Below, piece by piece: positions 1 to 7,750 of a stretch of DNA of 64,000 nt. The DNA lies in contig SVHH01000002.1 in the NCBI GenBank assembly GCA_015055945.1, positions 62,001-126,000 of the forward strand, read 5' to 3'. Position 1 is the first letter of the stretch; each line of letters starts with the position of its first letter. Source of the stretch: Clostridiales bacterium. Lineage in GTDB: Bacteria; Bacillota; Clostridia; Christensenellales; Borkfalkiaceae. The position numbers and the translations under genes are program-made. The notes under the pieces are model-generated. The model saw nothing but the letters and a program-made list of their open reading frames with translations. It searched no databases and had not been told where the DNA came from.

Positions 1-735
1 GCAGGAAGCGATTTATTAAGCAAGAAAATGAAAGTTATTGACGTGGCTTTCAAATACGGCTATGAATCGCCTGAAAGTTTTTCCCGCGCATTTTATAAAT
101 TTCACGGTATAATGCCGTCGCAAGTGAAAAACGGTAGTTCCTTAAAATCCTTTTCTCGTCTTTCTGTTAAATTTGATCTGATTGGAGGAACCGAAATGAA
201 CTACAAGATTGAAGAAAAACCTGAAATTATTTTAGTTGGCTACAAAAAACGATTTACGGGTATTCCTTACGGCGAAGAGCGCGTAAAACAAGAAGAAGCG
301 TTTCTAACGTCAACACGCGCTAAACAATGGCTTTTAATTGGTGCGTCTTGTGATTATTCTACCGATTATATGGTAATCAAAAACATCGCTGACGACGGTT
401 ATGATTTTTACGTTGCGTATGAATTAGACGAATGGACAAGGAAAGAATTTTTTAATCCTAAAGTGACAGGCGTTGATTTTATGGACAAAATGGGGTTTGA
501 AACGGTTGTTATTCCTAAACAAACTTACGTTGTTTTTGAAACCGAAAAGAAAAAGCGCCCAATTGCAGATTATACCGAATTAAGAAAGAAAATCGTTACT
601 GAATGGTTGCCAACAACGAATTATGTTTTTACAAATAAGCCCGAAGTTGTTGCCATGCATTGGCGTCCTAATGGTGAATGGGCAAAGGAAAGATATATAG
701 AGATTTGTTTGCCGATAGAAAAGAAACCAACATAA
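1..735 (+). CDS. AraC-type HTH / GyrI-like effector-binding regulator, 5' truncated
   Basis: The frame is open from base 1, so the gene starts before the window; the first ATG at 28 is internal. The N-terminal part seen (about 45 residues) is the end of an AraC helix-turn-helix pair, with the typical stretch VAFKYGYESPESFSRAFYKF. The rest (from about residue 70) looks like a GyrI-like/AraC effector-binding domain, including a late MHWRPNGEWAKERYIEICLP stretch usual at the end of that fold. Such proteins are cytoplasmic transcription activators sensing small hydrophobic ligands or drugs. The target gene is not visible. A hairpin terminator follows 27 bases after the stop. Confidence 0.85.
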   Translation, partial: AGSDLLSKKMKVIDVAFKYGYESPESFSRAFYKFHGIMPSQVKNGSSLKSFSRLSVKFDLIGGTEMNYKIEEKPEIILVGYKKRFTGIPYGEERVKQEEAFLTSTRAKQWLLIGASCDYSTDYMVIKNIADDGYDFYVAYELDEWTRKEFFNPKVTGVDFMDKMGFETVVIPKQTYVVFETEKKKRPIADYTELRKKIVTEWLPTTNYVFTNKPEVVAMHWRPNGEWAKERYIEICLPIEKKPT

Positions 736-761
736 AAATCATATAAAATGACAAATAGATA

Positions 762-796
762 GGCAGATGTTTATTCTTAAACATCTGCCATTCTTT
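762..796 (+). terminator. Intrinsic terminator of the AraC/GyrI gene
   Basis: A 9-10 bp stem (GGCAGATGT / ACATCTGCC at 762-789) is followed by a T-rich stretch, just downstream of the regulator stop codon. Confidence 0.75.
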
Positions 797-931
797 TAAA
801 TTTTTTATAATATATAACACAAGTTGTCATATTTACTATGATAAAATAACGTCAAGGTGTATTAGGATGAAAAAAAGTGTTCAAATCCACGCAAAAGACG
901 TGATGTGTTATCAAGAAAATGAAAAATATTA

Positions 932-1489
932 CTTAAAACGCTTTCCGAAGCGAGCAAAAATGGAAGGGATAGTTTACTATTTTCAAAAGATAAACTGTGT
1001 GCAAAGGAATTGTTTGACGGACAACTCGTAAAACTTCAAACCGAAATATGAAAAGAAGTTGGACAAAAGTACGGCTTGGAACGTGGCAAGTCAGGAAACG
1101 GCGTTGAGCATTTATCTACCGCCGAATACAAGGCGAAAAAGATTTTAGAAGAAGCCGAAAACAAGAAGGCGGAAACGGAAGATTATACTGAAGCGTTAAC
1201 ACAAGCCGAAAACGGTGAATTTGCTTGGTCGAAAGGCGGACTAAAAAAGCAAATCGTTGCACTAACGGCAGAAAACGCTGACCTAAAAAAGCGGTTAGAT
1301 ACGTCAATGGGCGAGGTTTTAGAACTTGACAAGGAAAACAAAGAACTGAAAGAATACAAGGTAAAAACTTCGATAGCGCTTACCGTATTAGACCGCTTAA
1401 AGCAAGAACACCCCGAAACTTATCGGGAAGTAATTTCGCAAAAGAAAAAGCCCACTACAAGCGAGAAGAAAAATTGGTGGACAAAGTAA
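932..1489 (+). pseudogene. Relic of a plasmid mobilisation/recombination protein (Mob/Pre family), C-terminal part
   Basis: Frame 2 from about 932 reads SKNGRDSLLFSKDKL... up to LVKLQTEI, then TGA at 1049-1051, then KEVGQKYGLERGKSGNGVEH and a coiled-coil tail. The EVGxKYGLERG block followed by a charged coiled coil is typical of the C-terminal half of MobA/Pre relaxases of small Gram-positive mobilisable plasmids. The stop replaces the residue before KEVG, where relatives usually carry Trp (TGG to TGA is one change). The N-terminal relaxase half is absent; bases 841-931 carry no recognisable relaxase sequence. The 137-residue open frame from TTG 1076 is therefore a fragment, not a gene. Confidence 0.7.
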
Positions 1490-1685
1490 TTCCGTTGTAG
1501 TCGAGAACGGATAGAAATTAAGGTTTTATTAAAGATTTGGTGCGACTTAGAATGACAATACGCGAACGATAGATACAAAGTCGCAGATGACAAGAGAAAA
1601 TAAAACGAACACACGAGAGGACGTGTAAAGGAGGAATCCATTTAGGAAACAATTTTGAAAGGGAGAATGATAAACTATAATTTTA

Positions 1686-1868
1686 ATGGCAAGAAAGCGC
1701 AAGAACACTACGGGACTGCCCGACTCGGAACTCGATTCTATTGCAAGAGTTTTATACTCTTCTATAATAGAATATTGTAATTCCGAAAAGGGTAAAAAAG
1801 ATTATGCTGAATGGCAAAAACAACGACAATTTAATATTAAAAATCAAAAAAATGTAGCTCCGTTGTAA
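1686..1868 (+). CDS. Small mobile-element-associated protein (60 aa)
   Basis: This is a 60-residue protein with the motif LPDSELDSIARVLYSSI followed by a charged, Trp/Gln-rich tail. From memory of the family, similar 50-65 residue proteins sit beside recombinase or relaxase genes in Clostridia conjugative and mobilisable elements; their function is unknown. It has no convincing ribosome site directly upstream, although AAAGGAGG lies at 1627-1634 and an out-of-frame ATG with a better site lies at 1667. It may therefore be decaying along with the neighbouring Mob relic. Confidence 0.5.
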   Translation: MARKRKNTTGLPDSELDSIARVLYSSIIEYCNSEKGKKDYAEWQKQRQFNIKNQKNVAPL

Positions 1869-1914
1869 TCATAGGAGCATTGTATATGAAGTTTTAGACC
1901 GCAAGAGGCGGTAG

Positions 1915-1950
1915 AAAAGCGGTGAGGATTAGTTTCCTCACCGCTTTTTT
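1915..1950. terminator. Bidirectional terminator
   Basis: A 12-bp stem (AAAGCGGTGAGG / CCTCACCGCTTT) is followed by T6 on the plus strand. It lies between the small protein at 1686 and the convergent DUF2971 gene. Confidence 0.8.
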
Positions 1951-1951
1951 C

Positions 1952-2914
1952 TTATTTACTTACAATCACGCCTGTTCCAATAGATGTCGTTTGCTTTATA
2001 TTTGAAAAATCTAATTTGCAATTATTAGCATTTAATATTTCCTTTTTTTCTTCATCTCCGAATTCGGGACCTAAAATTATATAATCTATACAATCACTAG
2101 AAATAGGAACGTCAAAATATTTTGTACCACTCGAATCTTGAGGAATTCTATATGTTTTCATATTTCCATTATGTATCAATAATGCGGCACGAACTTCTTC
2201 CTCTTCTTTCCAAAATTCATGTTTATAAAAGGGCGAACGCTCTTCTATTGTAAATATAAATTTTAATGCTGGAATAATAAGGCTATCCCTCAATTTAAAT
2301 TCGTAAGTTTTTGAAAAAATATCCATGTAAATTGGGGGCAAGCTACTTTTTTGACCCTCGGCAGTTCTTTGCATTTTAAAAGAATCTAACGCTGCTTTTT
2401 TTAAATAATCATTAATTCTAGAGTTTATAATTCCTTTTCCGTAATTAATAGGTTCTAAAAAGGCTTTATCGCAAGCCTTTTTTACATATGAATTTATTAA
2501 ACTTTTAATTTTATCTTTTTTGAACGCAATACATACGCCATTGTATTTTAAATTCGATGGAAAGCAAAATTTATTTTTCTCATAGGCGCATTCTATATTA
2601 CTAGGTCTATGTATGGTATAAGCATCCCATAACAATCTCGAATCGGCATTCAATGAAAAGCACGATACTAAAGATGTATAATGTGTTTTATACTGTTCTC
2701 TTTTAAAATAATCAATAACAAAATTAATAAATGTTGCAAATTCGTTATCTTTTGATTTTAAGCTTTTCATTTGTTTCAATGCATTTTCTAACCCTTTAGT
2801 GTCTAATAAATCATTGGATTGAGTACTTTCCTTAAATCTTAATGTTCCATTTTGCAAGATACATTTGAATTTGTCAAAACTTGTGTAATGATAAATATTA
2901 TTTAAATTAGCCAT
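1952..2914 (-). CDS. DUF2971 family protein
   Basis: The 320-residue protein begins with the signature of DUF2971: an N-terminal YHYTSFDKFKCILQNGTLRF block followed by SNDLLDTKG, the conserved core LVSCFSLNADSRLLWDAY and a later YKHEFWKEEEEVRAAL. DUF2971 proteins are soluble, of unknown biochemical function, and often sit in accessory and defence-rich regions. Here it is alone between terminators, next to mobilisation relics and tRNA-Glu, which fits an accessory gene acquired at a tRNA hotspot. The base composition is more AT-rich than the housekeeping neighbours. It may be a defence or abortive-infection gene, but that is inference. Confidence 0.75.
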   Translation of the reverse strand: MANLNNIYHYTSFDKFKCILQNGTLRFKESTQSNDLLDTKGLENALKQMKSLKSKDNEFATFINFVIDYFKREQYKTHYTSLVSCFSLNADSRLLWDAYTIHRPSNIECAYEKNKFCFPSNLKYNGVCIAFKKDKIKSLINSYVKKACDKAFLEPINYGKGIINSRINDYLKKAALDSFKMQRTAEGQKSSLPPIYMDIFSKTYEFKLRDSLIIPALKFIFTIEERSPFYKHEFWKEEEEVRAALLIHNGNMKTYRIPQDSSGTKYFDVPISSDCIDYIILGPEFGDEEKKEILNANNCKLDFSNIKQTTSIGTGVIVSK

Positions 2915-2990
2915 CTTATTTTATCCTTTGTGTTTTTTGGAATTTTACCATATTTTTCTAATAAAATCAATTTCATCTATATATAAACGA

Positions 2991-3027
2991 AAAATAGGAA
3001 CTCTCAAACGAAGAAAGTGCCTATTTT
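2991..3027. terminator. Hairpin upstream of DUF2971 gene
   Basis: An 8-bp perfect stem (AAAATAGG / CCTATTTT) extends inward with mismatches. It probably stops transcripts arriving from the tRNA side. Confidence 0.5.
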
Positions 3028-3062
3028 GATTGATTTTATTTACTTTTTTAGCCTAAAAACAA

Positions 3063-3100
3063 AGGCGAACCCGTCTCCTAAAGGAAACGGGTTCGTCTTT
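3063..3100. terminator. Second terminator distal to tRNA-Glu
   Basis: A strong stem (AGGCGAACCCGT / ACGGGTTCGTCTT, with G-U pairs) is flanked by A- and T-rich sequence. Read on the minus strand it follows directly after the duplicated tRNA-Glu 3' end at 3107-3126. It may be the original terminator of the tRNA operon, displaced by an insertion. Confidence 0.6.
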
Positions 3101-3106
3101 ACTTTG

Positions 3107-3265
3107 TTTGGTGACCCCTACGGGAAGCTCGCCTGTGCGACCATACCCGATAAACAGTCCACTGGACTGTTTAGGATTCGCCAAATTTGCTTGCAAATTT
3201 TCTCCTTAATTCGATTCCCTTGTGAAACGTAAAAAAAGAGAAGCAACAAAAGTTGCTTCTCTTTT
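3107..3265 (-). mobile_element. Candidate ~160-bp mini-element inserted at the 3' end of tRNA-Glu
   Basis: Twenty bases, 3107-3126, exactly repeat 3266-3285, the 3' end of tRNA-Glu plus flank (TTTGGTGACCCCTACGGGAA on the plus strand). The segment between the copies carries a terminator next to the real tRNA and a palindromic hairpin (AAACAGTCCA/TGGACTGTTT). It also has an inverted partial T-arm (ATTCGATTCCC, 3209-3219). No coding capacity is apparent. The arrangement matches those at tRNA-Arg and tRNA-fMet in this window. That it is a mobile element is inference from the target-site-like duplication. Confidence 0.5.
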
Positions 3266-3268
3266 TTT
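3231..3268 (-). terminator. Terminator immediately after tRNA-Glu
   Basis: A 17-bp perfect hairpin (AGAGAAGCAAC / GTTGCTTCTCT with flanking A7/T7) starts within one base of the encoded CCA of tRNA-Glu on the minus strand. Confidence 0.85.
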
Positions 3269-3270
3269 GG

Positions 3271-3342
3271 TGACCCCTACGGGAATCGAACCCATGTTAC
3301 CACCGTGAAAGGGTGGTGTCTTAACCGCTTGACCAAGGGGCC
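3271..3342 (-). tRNA. tRNA-Glu (TTC)
   Basis: A complete cloverleaf reads on the minus strand: acceptor GGCCCCT pairs with AGGGGTC, the anticodon stem CACCC/GGGTG-like region encloses a loop with TTC, and the T-loop contains GGGTTCGATTCCC. CCA is encoded at 3270-3268. It lies 67 bases downstream of tRNA-Met, presumably in one transcript. Confidence 0.93.
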
Positions 3343-3409
3343 TTGATCTTCGGCGAAATTTATTCGCCTTTATATTAAACCGACGCTGCGCGCCGCAGTT
3401 TGCTTTTGG

Positions 3410-3483
3410 TAGCGGCGGTCAGATTCGAACCAACGACCTGCCGGGTATGAACCGGCCGCTCTAACCAGCTAAGCTACGCCGCC
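3410..3483 (-). tRNA. tRNA-Met (CAT), elongator type
   Basis: The minus strand folds with acceptor GGCGGCG / CGCCGCT, anticodon stem GCCGG / CCGGC around TTCATAC, and a standard T-loop GGTTCGAATC. CCA is encoded. The body closely resembles the Bacillus elongator tRNA-Met and lacks the initiator-type unpaired first base. Confidence 0.9.
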
Positions 3484-3640
3484 ATGTCTGGCACTCACGA
3501 CTAATTATTCGTTAAATGCTTATGTATTATATCCAAAATCAAGAATATTGTCAATTACTTTTATGCACTTTTTTAAAAATTTTTTGTTTTTTAAAATTTT
3601 ATTTTTTGTTATTAAAAACTAATTTCATAAAAATAATGAT

Positions 3641-3672
3641 AAAACGGAAGCCGTTTGACTTCCGTTTTATAT
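3641..3672 (-). terminator. Terminator of the uxuA-uxuB operon
   Basis: A stem AAAACGGAAG / CTTCCGTTTT with an A/T tract lies 15 bases past the uxuB stop on the minus strand. Confidence 0.8.
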
Positions 3673-3686
3673 TTTCTTAAATTTAA

Positions 3687-4508
3687 TTAAACACCGCTGT
3701 ATGCTGAGAAACCGCCGTCGATAGGAATAACAGTACCAGTTACAAAGCCACTTGCTTCGTCATCAGAAAGCCATAAGAGTGCGCCTAAAAGGTCGGAAAT
3801 TTCACCAAACTTCTTCATGGGGGTTGCGTTCAAAATCTTACCAGTTCTTGCAGTAGGAGTGCCGTCTTCATTAAAAAGAAGCGCTCTATTTTGGTTGGTT
3901 ACAAAGAAACCCGGAGCGATTGCGTTACAACGAATTCCGCAAGGTGCAAAGTGAACTGCAAGCCATTGAGTGAAGTTAGAGATACCTGCTTTTGCAGCGC
4001 TGTATGCGGGAATCTTGGTGAGCGGACGATAAGCGTTCATTGAAGAAACGTTGATGATGTTACCACCAGTTTTAATCATATCGGTTGCGAAAACTTGGGT
4101 TACCAAGAAAGCGCTGGTGATGTTAAGGTCAAAAACGAATTTAAGACCGCTTTCTTCTAACGCAAAGAAGTCCTTAACGCCTTCTAAATCGGGTGTCATA
4201 GTTTCGTTATCGGTTGACGCTCTAGGATTGTTGCCGCCCGCGCCGTTGATAAGGAAGTTAACAGCACCGAACTTTTCGTTAATTTCTTTTTTAGCGTCGA
4301 TAATGCTTTGCTTATCTAAGCAGTTGCATTTTACGGCAAGTGCGTTTTCACCGATTTCATCAGCGTACTTTTTAGCAGCGTCGTAATTGATATCAAGAAG
4401 TGCTACCTTTGCGCCGTTTTTAGCCATTTCTTTTGCAAATTCAGAACAGATAATACCACCAGCACCCGTGATAGCAACAACTTTTTTGCTCAAGTCTACT
4501 TTAAACAT
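3687..4508 (-). CDS. uxuB: D-mannonate oxidoreductase (fructuronate reductase), SDR family
   Basis: This 273-residue short-chain dehydrogenase has the Rossmann motif TGAGGIICSEFA near residue 15, NGAGG near 90, the catalytic Ser in NVSSMNAYRP and YxxxK in AYSAAKAG, and the C-terminal PIDGGFSAYSGV. It follows uxuA after 58 bases. That pairing and the SDR type match the Bacillus YjmF-like enzyme, which reduces D-fructuronate to D-mannonate with NADH in the cytoplasm. AAGGAGAG precedes the ATG. Gluconate 5-dehydrogenase is the main alternative for the fold, but the neighbour favours UxuB. Confidence 0.85.
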   Translation of the reverse strand: MFKVDLSKKVVAITGAGGIICSEFAKEMAKNGAKVALLDINYDAAKKYADEIGENALAVKCNCLDKQSIIDAKKEINEKFGAVNFLINGAGGNNPRASTDNETMTPDLEGVKDFFALEESGLKFVFDLNITSAFLVTQVFATDMIKTGGNIINVSSMNAYRPLTKIPAYSAAKAGISNFTQWLAVHFAPCGIRCNAIAPGFFVTNQNRALLFNEDGTPTARTGKILNATPMKKFGEISDLLGALLWLSDDEASGFVTGTVIPIDGGFSAYSGV

Positions 4509-4566
4509 TTTATTCTCTCCTTAAAACATATTATAAATAAAGTTTTGTAAAATACTTCTTAAAAAA

Positions 4567-5607
4567 CTATTTTTTGTTAGTTTGCTTTTCTACCGCTTCA
4601 AACAATCCGCAAAGATAGGTTGCACCCATTGCCCTATCGAACAAGCCGTAACCGGGTTTAGCATCTTCTCCCCAAACGTTTCTACCGTGGTCGGGACGAA
4701 CGTAACCGTCAAAGCCGTTTTCAACAAGCGCTTTAACAATGCCGTAAATATCAACGTTACCGTTTGCGGTAAGGTGTCCGTTTTCGTAGAAATCAGTGTC
4801 GCTAGTGTACTTTAATTGACGGAGATGCGCAAAGTAAGTTCTGTTTGCATATTTGCCAGCCATTTTAACCATATCGTTAAATCTACCAGCACCAAGGCTA
4901 CCAGTACAGAAAGTAATACCATTATGTTTATTGGGAACGGCTTCAAACAATCTGTCGTAATCTTCTTCCTTGCAGATAATTCTGGGAAGCCCGAACATAT
5001 CCCACGGCGGATCATCGGGGTGAATAGCCATATCAACGTCGGCCTCATCACACGCGGGCATGATTGCGTTCAAGAAGTAAACTAAGTTCTCAAATAATTT
5101 TTCGTGAGTCATACCTTCATACTCAGCAAGAAGCGCGTTGAGTTCATCGGTTGAATAACTTTCATCCCAACCGGGAAGATGTAAATTCTTAGGGTCAAGT
5201 TTAAGCAAAGTTTCATGACAGTATGCAAGTGAAGTTGCACCGTCTTTATGCTTAAAATAAAGGTCGGTTCTAAGCCAGTCGAACACGGGCATGAAGTTAT
5301 AGCAAATGCACTTAACGCCGGCTTTGCCACAGTTAATAATATTTTGCTTATACGCTTCAATATATTTATCGCGAGTGGGTTTGCCGAGTTTGATGTCTTC
5401 GTGCACGGGAACGCTTTCGATAACTTCCATCGTAAGCCCTGCCGCATTAGAGAGTTCTTTCAATCTCATAAGTTTGTCAAGTTCCCAAACTTCGCCAACG
5501 GGTACGTCATAAACGGCGGTAACAACGCCTTCCATACCCTGTATTTGTTTGATATGGTTAAGGGGGATACAATCCTTTTCGCCATACCATCTGAAAGTCA
5601 TTTTCAT
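4567..5607 (-). CDS. uxuA: Mannonate dehydratase
   Basis: This 346-residue TIM-barrel enzyme dehydrates D-mannonate to 2-keto-3-deoxygluconate. Expected UxuA blocks are visible: MKMTFRWYGEKDCIPLNHIK at the N-terminus, AIHPDDPPWDMFGLPRI, TFCTGSLGAG, FAHLRQLK and VRPDHGRNVWG, which hold the metal and substrate ligands. I start at the ATG at 5607 because GGAGGA lies 7 bases before it; the TTG seven codons upstream overlaps that site. It forms an operon with uxuB and faces an AraC regulator across a 175-bp divergent promoter region. Confidence 0.95.
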   Translation of the reverse strand: MKMTFRWYGEKDCIPLNHIKQIQGMEGVVTAVYDVPVGEVWELDKLMRLKELSNAAGLTMEVIESVPVHEDIKLGKPTRDKYIEAYKQNIINCGKAGVKCICYNFMPVFDWLRTDLYFKHKDGATSLAYCHETLLKLDPKNLHLPGWDESYSTDELNALLAEYEGMTHEKLFENLVYFLNAIMPACDEADVDMAIHPDDPPWDMFGLPRIICKEEDYDRLFEAVPNKHNGITFCTGSLGAGRFNDMVKMAGKYANRTYFAHLRQLKYTSDTDFYENGHLTANGNVDIYGIVKALVENGFDGYVRPDHGRNVWGEDAKPGYGLFDRAMGATYLCGLFEAVEKQTNKK

Positions 5608-5782
5608 ACTACTTTCCTCCAATATCAATTTTGCGCACCTTTATAAGGCATATTTTATGTTTTAATTATAGCACGATTTTATCTTACTTTCCACGCATAA
5701 TATTATCAAATTTTAACTATTTTCGCATAATTTTACGATTTTCTTGACAAAAACTCAACTTTAGTTTTATAATAATAGCACT
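5608..5782. promoter_or_regulatory. Divergent uxuA / AraC regulator control region
   Basis: Plus-strand promoter TTGACA (5744-5749), 18 bases, TATAAT (5768-5773) drives the AraC gene whose ATG is only 9 bases further. Two direct repeats of CGCATAATWTTA start at 5694 and 5724, 30 bp (about three helical turns) apart, as expected for a dimeric AraC-type operator. A TATAAT-like box for uxuA lies on the minus strand near 5664-5669. Confidence 0.7.
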
Positions 5783-6514
5783 ATGTTAAACTTATTTTTT
5801 TATAGGCACAATAAAAAAGGATACGCGCACGATATATCTCCTACGGAGATAAATTTCTTTGAACTCACCTTGGTTTTGAAAGGTGAACTCGAATATGAAG
5901 TGGGCGGCAAAACGATTACCATAAAACAAAATGACGGTATTTTTATTGAAGCGGGTAGCGTTCGCCGCCGCAAAAATACCGAAGGCGTTGACTACGTAAG
6001 TTTTAATTTCTACGGATTTGAAGGCGACCTTCCACAACTTTTGCCCAACGTTTTAACCAACTCTATTAACCTTCTTATTGCCGTGTGTGATGAAATACAC
6101 GAAAAGATTTACGACGGCGATAACGAATTGTCGCTTGCGTTTAAACTAATTTTATCTATTATAAACAAAAACGTAAACGCTGCGCGTGAAAATCCTGCCA
6201 TTATTGCTATTAAGCAATATATCCACAGCAACTTAACTGACAAAATTTCTTTACCCGAACTTGCAAAAAACGTGGGATATTCACCCAACTACTGTGCTAC
6301 ACTATTCAAAAAACATACTGGCTACTCTATAATAGAATATTTAATAAACGAGCGCATTGAAGAAGCAAAAAAACTCATCAGCGAAAACATCTTCTCTCTT
6401 CAACAAATTGCCGAATCGGTTGGGTTTGAAGATTATAACTATTTTTCAAGAACTTTCAAAAAGACTAGCGGATATTCCCCCACCGATTACAAAAGATTAG
6501 TACATCAAAAATAA
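5783..6514 (+). CDS. AraC family regulator with cupin sensor, probable uxu regulator
   Basis: The 243-residue protein has an N-terminal cupin-like domain (about 1-85, with GELEYEVGGKTITIKQNDGI) and a C-terminal double HTH (about 145-240, with SLPELAKNVGYSPNYCATLF and ADYNYFSRTFKKTSG-like second helix). It is transcribed divergently from uxuAB, so it probably senses a uronate or mannonate intermediate and activates uxuA. No ribosome site precedes the ATG; the promoter -10 ends 9 bases upstream, so the mRNA is predicted to be leaderless or nearly so. The lipoprotein gene follows after 14 bases. Confidence 0.88.
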   Translation: MLNLFFYRHNKKGYAHDISPTEINFFELTLVLKGELEYEVGGKTITIKQNDGIFIEAGSVRRRKNTEGVDYVSFNFYGFEGDLPQLLPNVLTNSINLLIAVCDEIHEKIYDGDNELSLAFKLILSIINKNVNAARENPAIIAIKQYIHSNLTDKISLPELAKNVGYSPNYCATLFKKHTGYSIIEYLINERIEEAKKLISENIFSLQQIAESVGFEDYNYFSRTFKKTSGYSPTDYKRLVHQK

Positions 6515-6528
6515 AAAATTACAAAACA

Positions 6529-7674
6529 ATGAATACAAGCAAAAAAATTTTAATAATCCTAAAAAAAATAACGTGCTTAATATTGGTGTTTATTCTTATA
6601 TCCAGCGTTTGCGCCTGTAAAGAACAAATTTATGATACCATAGGTGCGCCTTCTACAGATAAATTTTCTAAAGGAGAACCCGCGAGCAGCCCTTGGGATT
6701 TGTGTTATTTTAACGGAAAAATTTATTTGGGCAGTGGCGATTATAATGTTAATACTGGCCCTACTGATATATGGGCCTATAACTTACAAACTTTACTTTG
6801 GGAAAAAACAGGAACTCTTCAAGAAGAAGCCGTAACTAGATTTGTTGTGTTGGATGAAAAATTAGTTGCGCTTGGCGCAGATTCTACACAAGATTGGTCT
6901 TTTGGCAGTTTTTATTTGCTTAATAATCAAAAATGGATTCAATATAGAAATATACCAAACGCCGTTCACGTCTTTGATATGATAGAGTTTGATAACAAAC
7001 TTTTTGCTGGGATAGGCACAGAATACAACGCGTTACCAATTCTTGTTTCACAAGATAAGGGACTAACGTTTAACCCCGTTCCAATGATAAAAGATGACAA
7101 ACCATACGACTTGTCGGTATATGCTTTTTCTAGAGCGTATGAATTTTTTACATTTAATGAGCAATTAAACGTATTAACCCGCCACTACCTACAAGACGAT
7201 TATCAAGGCGAAAGAAAATACGTGTGCGAAATTTTCCGCTATGAAAATGGTAAAATGTATTACCATTCAAATGCAGATTTTTTCACAACAAGCACAAACG
7301 TAGGGGTCAATCTATTGAACGCAAAAGGCGTTTTTGAAGATACAGCCTATTTTGCATCAAATTATTTATATAGTTCGCAAGATTTGAAAAATTTTACTCG
7401 TATAGATTTGCCCGAAAAAGAGTTTGTTAGCGACTTTTTTATTCTTGATGACGTGATGTACGTTTTAGGTTACAAACCAATAAGTGATAAAACATTTTCG
7501 GTTGTTATATATAGCACCAAAAACATCCGTCAAGGGTTTTATGAGATAAAATCATTTGAATACCCTGTGCCGCCGCTAAGTTTTGTTTTGGTTAATGAAA
7601 ATTTTTATTTGGGAATGGGAAACAAAACCAACACAAACAAACATAACGGCACAGTTCTAAAAGTAAAACTTTAA
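6529..7674 (+). CDS. Predicted lipoprotein, propeller-like, unknown function
   Basis: The 381-residue protein has a basic N-terminus, a hydrophobic segment (about 15-32) and a lipobox-like SVCAC around Cys 35, so it is probably an exported, membrane-anchored lipoprotein. The rest has recurring short blocks such as DLCYFNGKIYLGSGDYN, DEKLVALGADS, FDNKLFAGIGTEYN and NENFYLGMGN, about 45-50 residues apart, which suggest a beta-propeller. No catalytic signature is seen. It is close behind the uxu regulator and may be cotranscribed, but a role in sugar use is only inferred. Confidence 0.6.
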   Translation: MNTSKKILIILKKITCLILVFILISSVCACKEQIYDTIGAPSTDKFSKGEPASSPWDLCYFNGKIYLGSGDYNVNTGPTDIWAYNLQTLLWEKTGTLQEEAVTRFVVLDEKLVALGADSTQDWSFGSFYLLNNQKWIQYRNIPNAVHVFDMIEFDNKLFAGIGTEYNALPILVSQDKGLTFNPVPMIKDDKPYDLSVYAFSRAYEFFTFNEQLNVLTRHYLQDDYQGERKYVCEIFRYENGKMYYHSNADFFTTSTNVGVNLLNAKGVFEDTAYFASNYLYSSQDLKNFTRIDLPEKEFVSDFFILDDVMYVLGYKPISDKTFSVVIYSTKNIRQGFYEIKSFEYPVPPLSFVLVNENFYLGMGNKTNTNKHNGTVLKVKL

Positions 7675-7702
7675 AACTGATTTATTTAATTTTATTATAA
7701 CG

Positions 7703-7740
7703 AAAGAAGCGGTTGCAAATTTTGCAACCGCTTCTTTTTT
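7703..7740. terminator. Bidirectional terminator
   Basis: A 16-bp stem (AAAGAAGCGGTTGCAA / TTGCAACCGCTTCTTT) between the convergent lipoprotein and symporter genes. Confidence 0.9.
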
Positions 7741-7750
7741 TTGTTCTACA

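Noticed and set aside
3017..3232. 71-residue open frame across the tRNA-Glu downstream region
   Set aside because: It spans two hairpins and a tRNA 3'-end copy and has no ribosome site; not a gene.
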